NCBI GenBank assembly: GCA_049516395.1 | Contig: JBEKTD010000006.1 | Span: 84,953 to 148,952 of the forward strand | Direction: 5' to 3' | DNA length: 64,000 nt | Source of the DNA: Fen-1362 sp049516395 | Lineage (GTDB): Bacteria > Planctomycetota > Phycisphaerae > Sedimentisphaerales > Anaerobacaceae | Part shown: one piece after another, positions 26,746 to 35,600 of the stretch | Layout of the letters: each line of letters starts with the position of its first letter | Position numbering within the stretch: the first letter of the stretch is position 1 | Translations under genes and position numbers: made by a program | Notes under the pieces: generated by a model | Seen by the model: only the letters and a program-made list of their open reading frames with translations | Told to the model about the DNA's origin: nothing | Database searches by the model: none

Positions 26746-28545
26746 CTACACCGAGATCTTCGCTGCGCTACGATTGGTGCGGAGGATTTTTTCGAGGGTC
26801 GGCAAGAGATAGTCATTGACGACAACGTCCCAGCTCATATTTTTGGCGATGCGACGGCCATTTTCAATCATCGCGGTAACTTCGGCGTTGGACTTGGGCA
26901 GAAGCATCAGGATTTCATCGGCGACTTCCCGGCTTTCGGCGGCTTCAACCAGGTCGCGGTCGGCCCTATTAATCGCAAGAAGGTCTTTGATTTGCGGGAA
27001 TTGGCCATCGATGGAAGTGTAATCAGCGATGACGACGTTTCGAGTACCATCTTTCGAGTGAGAGTTTGTTCCAACAATGGCATCTCTGACAAAGCCGGTA
27101 CAGCCGGAGACGTTTGTGAAGACGCAGAGGCCGCCAAAGGTGAGGGGCTCGACGGGGGCGATGCCGAATGGCTCGTAGATGCTCTGGCCGAATTCGACGT
27201 CTGTTCCCCTGTGGATATCGATGATTTCCATATCTTCGGGCATTTTGTTGCCGCAGAGTTTTCTGCTGAAGCCGAACTGGTTGACGAAGACGATTTTTAC
27301 GCTTTTACTTTTGGCGTTAAATTCCTGAACAGCGGTGTAGAAGACGGCTTCGCCTCCGGAAAGGTCGGGCCATCCCTCGCGGTGGGCGACGGGCCAGTTG
27401 TAGCGTGCTTCCATTTCGAAGATGTCGCAGCTGCGTCTTTGGCAGACCTCGGTGGTGAGCATATACATCACGGCGGTTTTGCCTTCGCGAGCGAATGCCT
27501 CATCGAGGTGTTCAAGGACGCGGAGGTCTCGCCAGAGTCCTTTGCTGCGGACGAGACGGGTAACGTGCGTGAAGATGAAGTCGGGCGTGTGGCCGAGGAG
27601 GTTGAAGCAATATTGCTGGAGTTTGCGTTTGGAGCTGAGTTTTTCCTCGACGGTGGTTTTGTAGGCGTGAATGCCGTTATAAACGACGCTGATATTTTCG
27701 GATTCAAATTCGGGCGAGAGGAACCTCAGCTCATCGGCGACGAGGCCGCCGACGGCGAAAATGGCGTCACAGTGTTTGGAGGCATCGACGAGCGGGTGTT
27801 TGAAGTAGCGGTCCTGCGGACCGAAGACATCCTCGACGTAGAGTTTCTGCTGGTGCGCTTTTTTGATTACGTTGTAAAACATTGTGTCGTGGCCCGGATG
27901 GTCCTCGACGATTTTGCGCATTGTGGCGACTTCGTGGGCGTAGAAGACGGTTTTGTAATTGCAGGTCTGGTCAAGCATAGCGGCCATCGCGGCGGGCATA
28001 CCCATAAACTCGTGTGCGACGACGACGGTTTTGTCCGTGGCGGCGCCGATGACTTTGAGGACAGCGAGGGCCGCCGGCGCGAGGCGGACATACTGCTCGA
28101 AGTCCCAGAGGTGTTCGTAAAGGTCGCTTTTGATGTCGAACTCTTCGAACATCCGAGCTTTTAATTCGTTGACGGGGCCTGGGTCGGCTTTACGAACGTC
28201 GATGAGGACGGCTTCGGGCGAGGATTTGATTCCGGTCTGGGAATCGACGAAGGTTCGCCTGCCATAGATGATTCCTACGCCGTAGAAGGATTCGATTCTG
28301 GAGAAGGCGGAGGCGTAGCCAGTCTGAGTAAGGCCGTCGAACGAAGAGTAAAGGACTTCGCCGGTGGGTCCGAGCCGGTCGAGAACGGAGCCCTCGGTGG
28401 TGAAGAGCGGACCAACAATAATGGAGCGTTCAACGGCGTCGAGGTATGACTGGCAGGTGAAAAAGCCTTCCAGCACGGCGCCGATGCCGCCCATTTTATT
28501 TGCTGCTTCGTGCGTAACGTGAACAAGAATCGGCCTGATACCCAT
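26746..28545 (-). CDS. Glycogen/starch synthase-like glycosyltransferase
   Basis: A 599-residue retaining glycosyltransferase with a two-Rossmann layout. The N-terminal HVTHEAANKMGGIGAVLEGF corresponds to the glycine-rich sugar-nucleotide loop, and the C-terminal EPFGIAPVEPLTFGG is the catalytic E-x7-E motif. It probably extends alpha-glucans from ADP- or UDP-glucose. I chose the ATG at 28545, where GGGGAC is five bases upstream; an earlier ATG at 28575 lacks support. It is larger than GlgA (about 480) and nearer in size to eukaryotic-type GT3 enzymes, so the exact family needs a profile search. A 390-codon open frame on the other strand is only its shadow. Confidence 0.8.
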   Translation of the reverse strand: MGIRPILVHVTHEAANKMGGIGAVLEGFFTCQSYLDAVERSIIVGPLFTTEGSVLDRLGPTGEVLYSSFDGLTQTGYASAFSRIESFYGVGIIYGRRTFVDSQTGIKSSPEAVLIDVRKADPGPVNELKARMFEEFDIKSDLYEHLWDFEQYVRLAPAALAVLKVIGAATDKTVVVAHEFMGMPAAMAAMLDQTCNYKTVFYAHEVATMRKIVEDHPGHDTMFYNVIKKAHQQKLYVEDVFGPQDRYFKHPLVDASKHCDAIFAVGGLVADELRFLSPEFESENISVVYNGIHAYKTTVEEKLSSKRKLQQYCFNLLGHTPDFIFTHVTRLVRSKGLWRDLRVLEHLDEAFAREGKTAVMYMLTTEVCQRRSCDIFEMEARYNWPVAHREGWPDLSGGEAVFYTAVQEFNAKSKSVKIVFVNQFGFSRKLCGNKMPEDMEIIDIHRGTDVEFGQSIYEPFGIAPVEPLTFGGLCVFTNVSGCTGFVRDAIVGTNSHSKDGTRNVVIADYTSIDGQFPQIKDLLAINRADRDLVEAAESREVADEILMLLPKSNAEVTAMIENGRRIAKNMSWDVVVNDYLLPTLEKILRTNRSAAKISV

Positions 28546-28666
28546 ACAAGTCCCCTTCCCAAAGGTGTGCTTCAACGAAGAGCAGGATTATCCCCTCTCT
28601 CTGATTAAAGTATAGGTAACGGAAATCTCAGGGACAAATTGGCGACGATTTTTTATGGTGTAAGCG

Positions 28667-28703
28667 GGGAGAGGCCACTCTCCCTGCAACAGCGGGGTTT
28701 TTT
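28667..28703 (+). terminator. Two overlapping hairpins followed by a T run, plus strand
   Basis: GGGAGAG/CTCTCCC (28667-28684) shares three bases with CCCTGC/GCGGGG (28682-28697), which is followed by six T. The two cannot form together, as in attenuators. No plus-strand gene is recognised around it, so its role is unclear. Confidence 0.35.
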
Positions 28704-28736
28704 ATCGGGCTTTCGCTTTGGATTGGGCGGGTTTTG

Positions 28737-29267
28737 TCAACGCAGCCGGCTTCGGAGATTTTTTATAAGCCCGGAGAGGACCTGCTGCGGGATGTCGGCG
28801 ATTTCGGGTTCGGGTATTTCGCTAAGGGCGATTCTTTCGAGGATACGGACGGCATTTTGGCCATTGGGGATAATTGTTAAAGCTGTCTCTTCGGCCAAGT
28901 CAAGCTCGCCGTCCGCCATTTGGCGGATGTAGCTGATAATGCAGGTTGTAAGCTCGGCGTCGCTGAGGTCGTTTGGTTTTGAAGGGGCTGAGGAGTAATT
29001 TTTGGGAGCGGCGCCTTCTTCGGGGACATTGGTTTCGTTGAGGATTTCCCGCTGGAGTCGTGCTTCTTCGGCGAGCATTTTACGATGTTTAACCTCGTCG
29101 TCGGTGTCAAGAGGGGCGAGTCGAAGCTCGTCGTCGGGCTGGGCGGGTTTGTTCGCGGGGACGTAAACTTTGTTGTGGCAGGCGGGGCATTTGCCCCATT
29201 TTCCGCCGGCGGTATCAGGGGCTTCTATTTTTTTGCCGCAATGTTCGCAGTGAAAAGATATTCCCAT
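28737..29267 (-). CDS. Zinc-ribbon protein of unknown function
   Basis: A 176-residue soluble protein. The N-terminus holds a four-cysteine ribbon, FHCEHCGKKIEAP then GKCPACHNKVYVP, a form common in planctomycete proteins. A charged linker and a helical C-terminal half follow. The ATG at 29267, with GAGGT upstream, starts directly before the ribbon. It lies four bases after queF on the same strand and is probably co-expressed with it. No link to queuosine synthesis is evident. Confidence 0.7.
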   Translation of the reverse strand: MGISFHCEHCGKKIEAPDTAGGKWGKCPACHNKVYVPANKPAQPDDELRLAPLDTDDEVKHRKMLAEEARLQREILNETNVPEEGAAPKNYSSAPSKPNDLSDAELTTCIISYIRQMADGELDLAEETALTIIPNGQNAVRILERIALSEIPEPEIADIPQQVLSGLIKNLRSRLR

Positions 29268-29271
29268 TTTG

Positions 29272-29646
29272 TTACCTCTGACCAAGATTGTTTTTTTTGT
29301 TCTTACTATATTCTGCCGTCACGTCGGTAGTAATGCCGCCGCGGGGGGTGAATTTGGAAGTTACCTTCACCCACCTCGGCTTACAGACAACAATTAAATC
29401 GTCGAGGATTTGGTTTGTCAACGCCTCATAAAAAATGCCCTTGTTGCGGTAGCTTTGCATATAGAGCTTGAGAGATTTGAGTTCAATGCAGGTTTTATCG
29501 GGGCAGTACTCGATTGTGATTTCGCCGAAGTCGGGCTGGGCGGTTTTCGGACAGACACTGGTAAATTCGGGGCAGCGGATGGTAATACAATAATTACGCT
29601 TCGGGGAAGGGTTATCGAACAGTTCCAGTTTTGGCTTTTCGCTCAT
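29272..29646 (-). CDS. queF: NADPH-dependent 7-cyano-7-deazaguanine reductase
   Basis: Reduces preQ0 to preQ1 in queuosine synthesis. The 124-residue product is the short YkvM-type form. FTSVCPKTAQPDF carries the catalytic cysteine and aspartate. ELKSLKLYMQSYRNKGIFYE is the QueF motif, with L where most members have the S of ESKS. It is divergent from queC-queE with only 71 bases between, so the three pathway genes form a small regulon. Confidence 0.93.
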   Translation of the reverse strand: MSEKPKLELFDNPSPKRNYCITIRCPEFTSVCPKTAQPDFGEITIEYCPDKTCIELKSLKLYMQSYRNKGIFYEALTNQILDDLIVVCKPRWVKVTSKFTPRGGITTDVTAEYSKNKKNNLGQR

Positions 29647-29717
29647 TTCTTAATTCTCGCAAAAGCTTTTTAATTAGTATAATATAAATACACTCGCAAT
29701 TCAATAAGGAGCCTAAA

Positions 29718-30443
29718 ATGGCAGAAGATAAAGCGGTTGTGCTGTTAAGCGGGGGGCTGGATTCAGCCACGACGCTGGCGATAGCAAAACAGTCGGGATT
29801 TTCGTTATACGCCCTGACGTTCCGGTATGGTCAGCGACACCAGTGCGAGATTGACGGAGCCAAGCAGGTGGCAAGGTCGATAGGAGTGGCTGAGCACAAG
29901 GTCATCCCGATAGATATGGGGAGCATCGGCGGGTCTGCGCTGACGGACCTGACGATTGAAGTGCCCAAAGACCGGGAGGGTCTTGGCCAGCCGGGTGATG
30001 TGATACCGCTGACATACGTTCCGGCGCGGAATACGATATTCTTGAGCTATGCGCTGGCGTGGGCGGAAGTGCTAAAGGCATTCGATATTTTTCTTGGCGT
30101 CAACGCGACGGACTTCAGCGGGTATCCCGATTGCAGACATGATTACATACAGGCATTCGAGACAATGGCAAACCTAGCGACGGCTGCGGGGACACAGAAG
30201 AAGGGGAGCTTTAAAATTCACACGCCGATTATCAATATGACCAAGGGGCAAACGATACTGGCAGGAATGAAACTGGGTGTGGATTACTCGCTGACGCACA
30301 GTTGCTATGACCCGGACAGGGAAGGCAGAAGCTGCGGCAGATGCGATTCGTGCCGGATTCGGCTGAAGGGCTTCCACGACGCGGGACTCAAAGACCCCAT
30401 TTATTATGTCCGCGGCATCGTTGACGCCCAAAAAACGGCTTAG
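29718..30443 (+). CDS. queC: 7-cyano-7-deazaguanine synthase
   Basis: Makes preQ0 from 7-carboxy-7-deazaguanine, ammonia and ATP. The 241-residue product has the PP-loop LLSGGLDSATTL and the zinc site CYDPDREGRSCGRCDSC at the C-terminus, both intact. AAGGAG lies seven bases before the ATG, and a TATAAT at 29678-29683 is a likely -10 box. queE follows after nine bases. Confidence 0.95.
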   Translation: MAEDKAVVLLSGGLDSATTLAIAKQSGFSLYALTFRYGQRHQCEIDGAKQVARSIGVAEHKVIPIDMGSIGGSALTDLTIEVPKDREGLGQPGDVIPLTYVPARNTIFLSYALAWAEVLKAFDIFLGVNATDFSGYPDCRHDYIQAFETMANLATAAGTQKKGSFKIHTPIINMTKGQTILAGMKLGVDYSLTHSCYDPDREGRSCGRCDSCRIRLKGFHDAGLKDPIYYVRGIVDAQKTA

Positions 30444-30452
30444 CGCAGGGCA

Positions 30453-31154
30453 GTGCGTACGTTTGAAATGGTAGTTAACGAAATTTTTCATTCGATTCAG
30501 GGAGAAGGAACGCTGGCGGGAATGCCGAGCGTGTTTATTCGCTTGGCGGGCTGCCCTGTTCAGTGCAAATGGTGCGATACAAAATACGCCTGGGACGCTA
30601 ATGACGGCGAAGAACTCCCCATACCGGAAATAGTCAACAGAATTGTTCATTGGCCCTGCCGATATGTGGTGATAACGGGCGGTGAGCCGATGGTGAATCC
30701 GGAATTGCCCGACCTTGCCAAGGCGTTAAAAAAACGAAACAAACATATCACGATTGAGACAGCGGGTATCAATTTCGTCGCGGGTTTGGCCTGCGACCTT
30801 ATGAGCATAAGCCCGAAGCTGTCTAATTCAGGCAAAAAAACAAAAACGACGCCCCTTCGACAACAAAGCTCAGGGCAGGCCGACCCATTTTCCCCCGTAA
30901 GACAGTTAATCAGGCAATATCCGTATCAGCTTAAATTCGTGGTGGATTCACCAGATGACCTGCCGGAAATTCAGCAGGCCGTGGAGCAAATCGGCGGGGT
31001 ATCCACGGAAAAAGTAATGCTTATGCCACAGGCGAAGACCAGAGATGAGCTGATTGCCAAATCGCCTATGGTCGCACAATTATGCAAAGAAACGGGCTAT
31101 GTGTTTTGCCAGCGGCTGCATATTCTGCTTTACGACGGCGCAAAAGGAAAATAG
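30453..31154 (+). CDS. queE: 7-carboxy-7-deazaguanine synthase
   Basis: Radical SAM enzyme that contracts the ring of 6-carboxytetrahydropterin. FHSIQGEG, the cluster motif CPVQCKWC (Cys34, 38, 41) and ITGGEP are all present, and PYQLKFVV is the usual C-terminal strand. The start is GTG at 30453 with AGGG before it. An ATG at 30468 has no ribosome site. The variable loop after SPKLSNS (127-150) is partly encoded by a dispersed repeat. queD is not in the window. Confidence 0.92.
   Translation: MRTFEMVVNEIFHSIQGEGTLAGMPSVFIRLAGCPVQCKWCDTKYAWDANDGEELPIPEIVNRIVHWPCRYVVITGGEPMVNPELPDLAKALKKRNKHITIETAGINFVAGLACDLMSISPKLSNSGKKTKTTPLRQQSSGQADPFSPVRQLIRQYPYQLKFVVDSPDDLPEIQQAVEQIGGVSTEKVMLMPQAKTRDELIAKSPMVAQLCKETGYVFCQRLHILLYDGAKGK
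30852..30880 (+). repeat. Dispersed repeat 'CCCCTTCGACAA...GCTCAGGGCAGGC' in queE
   Basis: The word is close to the CCTTCGACAAGCTCAGGGC repeat known from many environmental genomes, with an ACAA insertion. It encodes TPLRQQSSGQ in a surface loop of QueE. Confidence 0.7.
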
Positions 31155-31156
31155 GA

Positions 31157-31218
31157 ATTTCAGATTGCAGATTTCCGAAGCGGGCCCTGCGCTCCGCTAC
31201 GTGTCGGATTGCGGATTT
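31157..31218 (+). repeat. 'CAGATTGCAGATTT' words around a palindrome
   Basis: TTTCAGATTGCAGATTT and CGGATTGCGGATTT flank GGGCCCTGCGCTCCGCTACG. It is a word repeat apparently interrupted by a REP-like insert, in the gap after queE. Confidence 0.6.
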
Positions 31219-31250
31219 AATGGTAAAGGACGGGCGGGTGAAAATGGCGA

Positions 31251-31279
31251 TTGACTTTTAGTCATCAATCGTCAATAAT
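31251..31279 (+). promoter_or_regulatory. Promoter of tRNA-Leu
   Basis: TTGACT, a 17-base spacer and AATAAT end 14 bases before the tRNA. The -10 box overlaps TCAATAATCAATC words. Confidence 0.55.
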
Positions 31280-31293
31280 CAATCGATTAGCTC

Positions 31294-31378
31294 GCCCAGG
31301 TGGCGGAACTGGCAGACGCGCCAGCTTGAGGGGCTGGTAGGGGTTTCCCCTATGCAGGTTCGATTCCTGTCCTGGGCA
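31294..31378 (+). tRNA. tRNA-Leu (anticodon GAG)
   Basis: The acceptor stem is GCCCAGG/CCTGGGC. The anticodon stem CCAGC/GCTGG has the loop TTGAGGG. A long variable arm (TAGGGGTTTCCCCTA) marks a class II tRNA, and the T loop is GTTCGATTC. CCA is not encoded. It reads CUC and CUU codons. Confidence 0.95.
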
Positions 31379-31417
31379 TTCTTCCGATTTATTATTTTTG
31401 ATTTTCAATTTGATACT

Positions 31418-32086
31418 TCAGGAAAAAGATTCCTGACCCATTTTTTCATCTGAAAGCCCCATAGCAATCTTCTTTGCCAAATCACCAAATGTTTTTATTG
31501 CACCGGTATCAATATAATATAAATTCGAGAATTTGAATCGTTGCCAAAATGAGATGTCTTTCCTTAAACGTGATTCCAAGGAGTCGAAAGTCCGCACTCC
31601 CATCAAAATTATTTCGGTTAATACCCGGGGAAAATTTTGTCTACTGATAAAACTGTTCAATGCCGTTGAAGGCCTAAGGTCTTTAACATCGATGCCCCTT
31701 TGAGATAAATTCTTTTTTAGCGTCAAAAATACCGCTGCACTCAGGCTTTCTCTGCCAAGCAGTTTTGTCGGGCAAATGACTTCCTTTTTTGCATGTTGTG
31801 AGACAAAGACACATAAATCCCAAACAGTTTTTTTCTTTTCCGGCAATATTGCATTTCTCCAATCCGAATATGAGACATTAATCTTGAACTTTTCATTATT
31901 GGCTTTATGTAGTTGTTTCCAAGGTAAAAAATCCATACTAATTCTCCACTCGTATATTGTCGTATCTCGTTTTATCTCCCAACCATTTCCCTCTACTTCT
32001 GGGTCAACGAAACTGACAAGCAGATGCTCTTCCTGCAATATCGCAAATATTTCTTCTGGAGTGTAATTTCGATAAGTGTTCTTCAT
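31418..32086 (-). CDS. AT-rich hypothetical protein beside tRNA-Leu
   Basis: A 222-residue protein I do not recognise. It is soluble, with many aromatic and lysine residues and a helical C-terminal half (SRLRKDISFWQRFKF). Codon choice is clearly more AT-rich than neighbouring genes, which suggests recent transfer. It begins 40 bases beyond the tRNA 3' end on the opposite strand. No integrase or duplicated tRNA end is visible. The ATG at 32086 is the first plausible start. Confidence 0.6.
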   Translation of the reverse strand: MKNTYRNYTPEEIFAILQEEHLLVSFVDPEVEGNGWEIKRDTTIYEWRISMDFLPWKQLHKANNEKFKINVSYSDWRNAILPEKKKTVWDLCVFVSQHAKKEVICPTKLLGRESLSAAVFLTLKKNLSQRGIDVKDLRPSTALNSFISRQNFPRVLTEIILMGVRTFDSLESRLRKDISFWQRFKFSNLYYIDTGAIKTFGDLAKKIAMGLSDEKMGQESFS

Positions 32087-32115
32087 TTTTCTCTACCAAC
32101 ATCAAAATCTTCACA

Positions 32116-32589
32116 CTAATCCGGGATAATCAGTTTGCTGCCGGGGATGAGGCGGTTGGGGTTAGGCAGGTTGTCGCCATTGGCAGCGACGATTTTACGC
32201 CATTGCTTCGCGGAGCCATAGTATTTGGCGGAGATAGAGGAAAGAGTATCGCCCTTCTGGACAATGTGGATGCGCTGGTGCGCATCGTCGCTCGTGACTC
32301 GTGACTCGTTGCTCGGGGCAGGCGTATCTCGTATTTCGTTGCTCGTATTTGGTATTTCGCTGCCCGATACTCGATTCTCGATACTCGAAGTCGGTGTGCC
32401 ATCCGTTGATTGGGGCGAAGAAACAGGTGGAGAAACATAAGGCGGTGTTTTGGGAGAAGGGTTCGCGTTGGATGCTGCTTCGAGGGCACGGGCCTTTGCG
32501 CTGAGACTGGGCAGGGTAGAAAGCCAGATGACAGCAGCCGCAGCCAGTGTTACGCCGATTGCCAGACCTATTTTAAAGTCCTTTTGCAT
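32116..32589 (-). CDS. LysM-domain protein with membrane anchor
   Basis: A 157-residue protein. An N-terminal membrane helix (7-25) leads into a proline/serine-rich linker and a C-terminal LysM domain (107-156: IHIVQKGDTLSSISAKYYG, ending LIPGSKLIIPD), which binds peptidoglycan-type glycans. The middle of the linker (69-102) is encoded by iterated words (TCGAGTATCGAGAATCGAG and relatives), so its sequence probably carries no specific function. It lies downstream of secDF behind a terminator. Confidence 0.85.
   Translation of the reverse strand: MQKDFKIGLAIGVTLAAAAVIWLSTLPSLSAKARALEAASNANPSPKTPPYVSPPVSSPQSTDGTPTSSIENRVSGSEIPNTSNEIRDTPAPSNESRVTSDDAHQRIHIVQKGDTLSSISAKYYGSAKQWRKIVAANGDNLPNPNRLIPGSKLIIPD
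32290..32389 (-). repeat. 'ACGAGTCACGAG' / 'TCGAGTATCGAG' word repeats inside the LysM gene
   Basis: About 100 bases of iterated words in two registers (ACGAGTCACGAGTCACGAG and GAGTATCGAGAATCGAGTA), with CAACGAAATACGAGATACG between. They remain in frame without stops and code the serine/asparagine-rich linker. Confidence 0.85.
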
Positions 32590-32605
32590 ATTACCGACAC
32601 AGCGT

Positions 32606-32648
32606 AAAAACCGGAGGGAAAAGGCGGCTATCCCCCTTTTCCTCCCGG
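32606..32648 (-). terminator. Terminator after secDF
   Basis: On the minus strand CCGGGAGGAAAAGG and CCTTTTCCCTCCGG pair with two mismatches around a ten-base loop, followed by five T. The hairpin is 15 bases after the secDF stop. Confidence 0.8.
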
Positions 32649-32663
32649 AAGTTAACCAAACAA

Positions 32664-35600
32664 TCAGTTCTGCTGTTGTTTAGGGGCTGGTTTTTTGACT
32701 GCCATTTGCCCTCTTATTAGTAATATCGGCGCAGATATCGCGATTGATGAATATGTTCCTTCGATGACGCCGAAGAGCATAGCGTAGTTGAAGCCCCTGA
32801 GTCCTTTGCCGCCAAAGACATACATAACAAAGACCACTAAAAACACGGTTGTGCTGGTCAGGATTGTCCTGGAAAGAGTGGCATTGATGCTGTCGTTGAT
32901 AAGCTGGGGAGTGAGGATTCCTTTCCTGCGGTTTTCGCGGATACGGTCGTAAATGATAATGGTATCGTTAATTGAATAGCCAAGCAGGGTAAGGAAGGCG
33001 CCGACCATAGTCATATCAATCTTGAAATCGCTGATAAGCAGCTTTGGGCCCCAAGCGGTGGCGGCAATAAATGCGCAGCACATCAATGCGCCCATAGTAG
33101 CGGTGGTATCGTGGGCAAGCGTAATGACGCCGCCCAGACCGTATCGCACATCACCAAATCGAAGCCCCAGGTAAATCAGCATAGCAATCAGGGACAAAAT
33201 CGCGGCAATCAAGGCAGCGGTCTTGGCCTCTTTTCCGATGGATGGGCTTATCTGCGTTACGTGCGACAGGGACGAGGCGATTTGCATCGCATCGATAACC
33301 TTGGCTTTTTCGCCATCGACGAACTGAATCCATACGTCGGAATCCTGCTGGCCGGCAGCGATTTCGGGTTCCGAGGCGATATAAACGAAGGATTTGACCG
33401 GCATATTGGGGTCCATTTTTTTAAGGTTCGAATCGAGGACCCGGTAGGCATACCAGTTGACGCCCCTCATATCAGGTTTAAATTTGAGGTCTTCAAGCCT
33501 CTGACTGATTTCGGCGGCCGGGGCACTGGTTCCAAGCTCGCACCTGACAGCAACGCCGCCGACGAAATCGACGAGGTCGGGAGAATTCTCAAGCATCGAT
33601 TCGGTTATTTTTTCTGCGGAGACAACTTTGGGCTGGAGGTTTTTACGTATTTCGAGCTGGTCTCCGAAGGTAACGAGAATGGCGTTTGAAACTATTTCGT
33701 CAAACTGCGGGTCGGAGATATTGGCGTCGGGGAAGGCCGATTTGAGAACATCGGCGACTGTGTTTTTGTTTAACTGGCTTGTGCTGACGGCAAAGGCATG
33801 GCCCGATTTTTCGGGCGCAACAACGAGATGGGGCATTTCGGCCTGCTGGGCGGCAGAGGCCTTTTTGACGGCCGCGGTAACCGATTCGACAGTCCACTGG
33901 CCTGTTGAGAAGGCGACGACCGTCTTTGTTTTATTTGTCTCGGTTGTGGTAATTTCATATTGCCTGCCTGTGTCGCCGACACTGTAAACAGTTGCGGCCG
34001 CGATTGCCTTGTCATTAAGCTTTTCGCCTTCTTTATGGATTCTGTCTTCGACCTGCTGCCTGTCGAGTTTTGCGCCTTCGACGAGGTCGATTTGGGCACT
34101 GGTTCCGCCCGTGAATTCGATATCATACTTGTTATTTTTGGAGTCATCCCTCATAAAGAAGAGTGTTACGCCGCCGATAGTTAAAATACCGGAAATGACG
34201 AGGAACACCGGCAGGGCCTTCATCCAGTCGATATTGGGCTTTCTAATGAGGTGCAAAAACACCATATGGTCTTTGACGATTTTATGTTTCAGAAGCCAGT
34301 CGAAGGACATTCGAGTTACAAAAAATGCGGTGAACAGATTCGATGCCAAACCCAACATCAGAGTAAGCGCGAAGCCCTTTATTTCCTCGGATGCCACCCA
34401 GTAAAGGATTAAGGCCGTCAGAATTGTGGTTACGTGTGAGTCGAAAATCGCTCTAAACGCCCTTTCGTAGCCGAGTTTTATGGCAATGCCGATCGAGGCA
34501 CCCTTTTCCTGTTCCTCTCGAATTCTTTCAAAAATCAGGATGTTGGTGTCAACGGCCATACCGATGGTGAGGATGACGCCTGCGATACCGGGCAGAGTAA
34601 ATGTTGCGCTGATACCTGCCATAATAGCGAGCAGAAACAGGATATTAAGAAGAAGCGCTATAACGGCGATGACGCCGCCTTTTCTATAGTAAATGAGCAT
34701 AAAGATGATTACGCACCCCAGGCCCACCTCTCCGGATTTCAATCCCTTCTGGAGATTATCAGCGCCGATGGAGGGACCTATGGTTTTGACGGAGACGGGC
34801 TGTTCGATGAGCCGGGCGGGCAGTGAGCCGGCGTTGAGTTTCGTGACCAAATCCTCAACCTGGGTCTGCGTGAAGGTGCCCATAATCTGGCCGTTGGTAT
34901 AAATCCTGCCCTGGATGTTAGGCGCAGAGATTGCCACATTATCGAGGACAATGCAGAGCGGCCTGTCGATATTTTTTCCTGTTACAGCAGAGAAAAGTTT
35001 TCCGCCGCGTTCATCGAGTTCGAAATCGATTGCGCGTCTGCCCTGCTGGTCCTGGCCGGGGGAGGATTTGATGAGTTTCCAGTCCCTCTGGCCGGCGTGG
35101 AGCACTGTTTCGTCTTTATTTTTCCTGTTGCTGGCGAGGACATAGGTTTTGTCGCCGAACTGTGCGATGACCTCCTTCCTGCCCGACTTCCACTCGGCTG
35201 GATTTTCGATTTCGAGCCAGACATACTGGTCGTCGAGAGGATATTTAGGTCCTTTTGTTTTGAGGGTTTCGACGTATGTGGTCATCTGGGCTGAATCGAC
35301 TTCGGGGTGGTCGAGGGTCGGGAGAATTCTAAATTCGAGAATACCAGCGCCTTTGAGCATTCGCTGGAGGTCGCTGGGGTCATCAAGCCGGCCCCTGAAG
35401 GGGAAATAGGCGCTGTAGGTTTTTGCGACCTTGTCGATTTTGTCGGTCAATTCAGGGAATTCCTTTTTGAGAATCTCAATTGCCCTTTTGTTTTTGGCGG
35501 AACCGGGCGAGCCAGCTTCGAGTGCGGAAGTAACCTGGTCATTGGACAAGTTCAGCTTATGGAGTGTCTGCTTGGCCTCCTCATATTGACTGTTGACGCC

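Noticed and set aside
26992..28164. A 390-codon plus-strand open frame opposite the glycogen-synthase-like gene
   Set aside because: It has no ribosome site and a biased valine/aspartate/glutamate composition typical of an antisense shadow, and the opposite frame has clear enzyme motifs.
29647..29717. A preQ1 riboswitch between queF and queC
   Set aside because: The 71-base gap is AT-rich and lacks the C-rich loop and the A-rich tail pairing of preQ1 aptamers.
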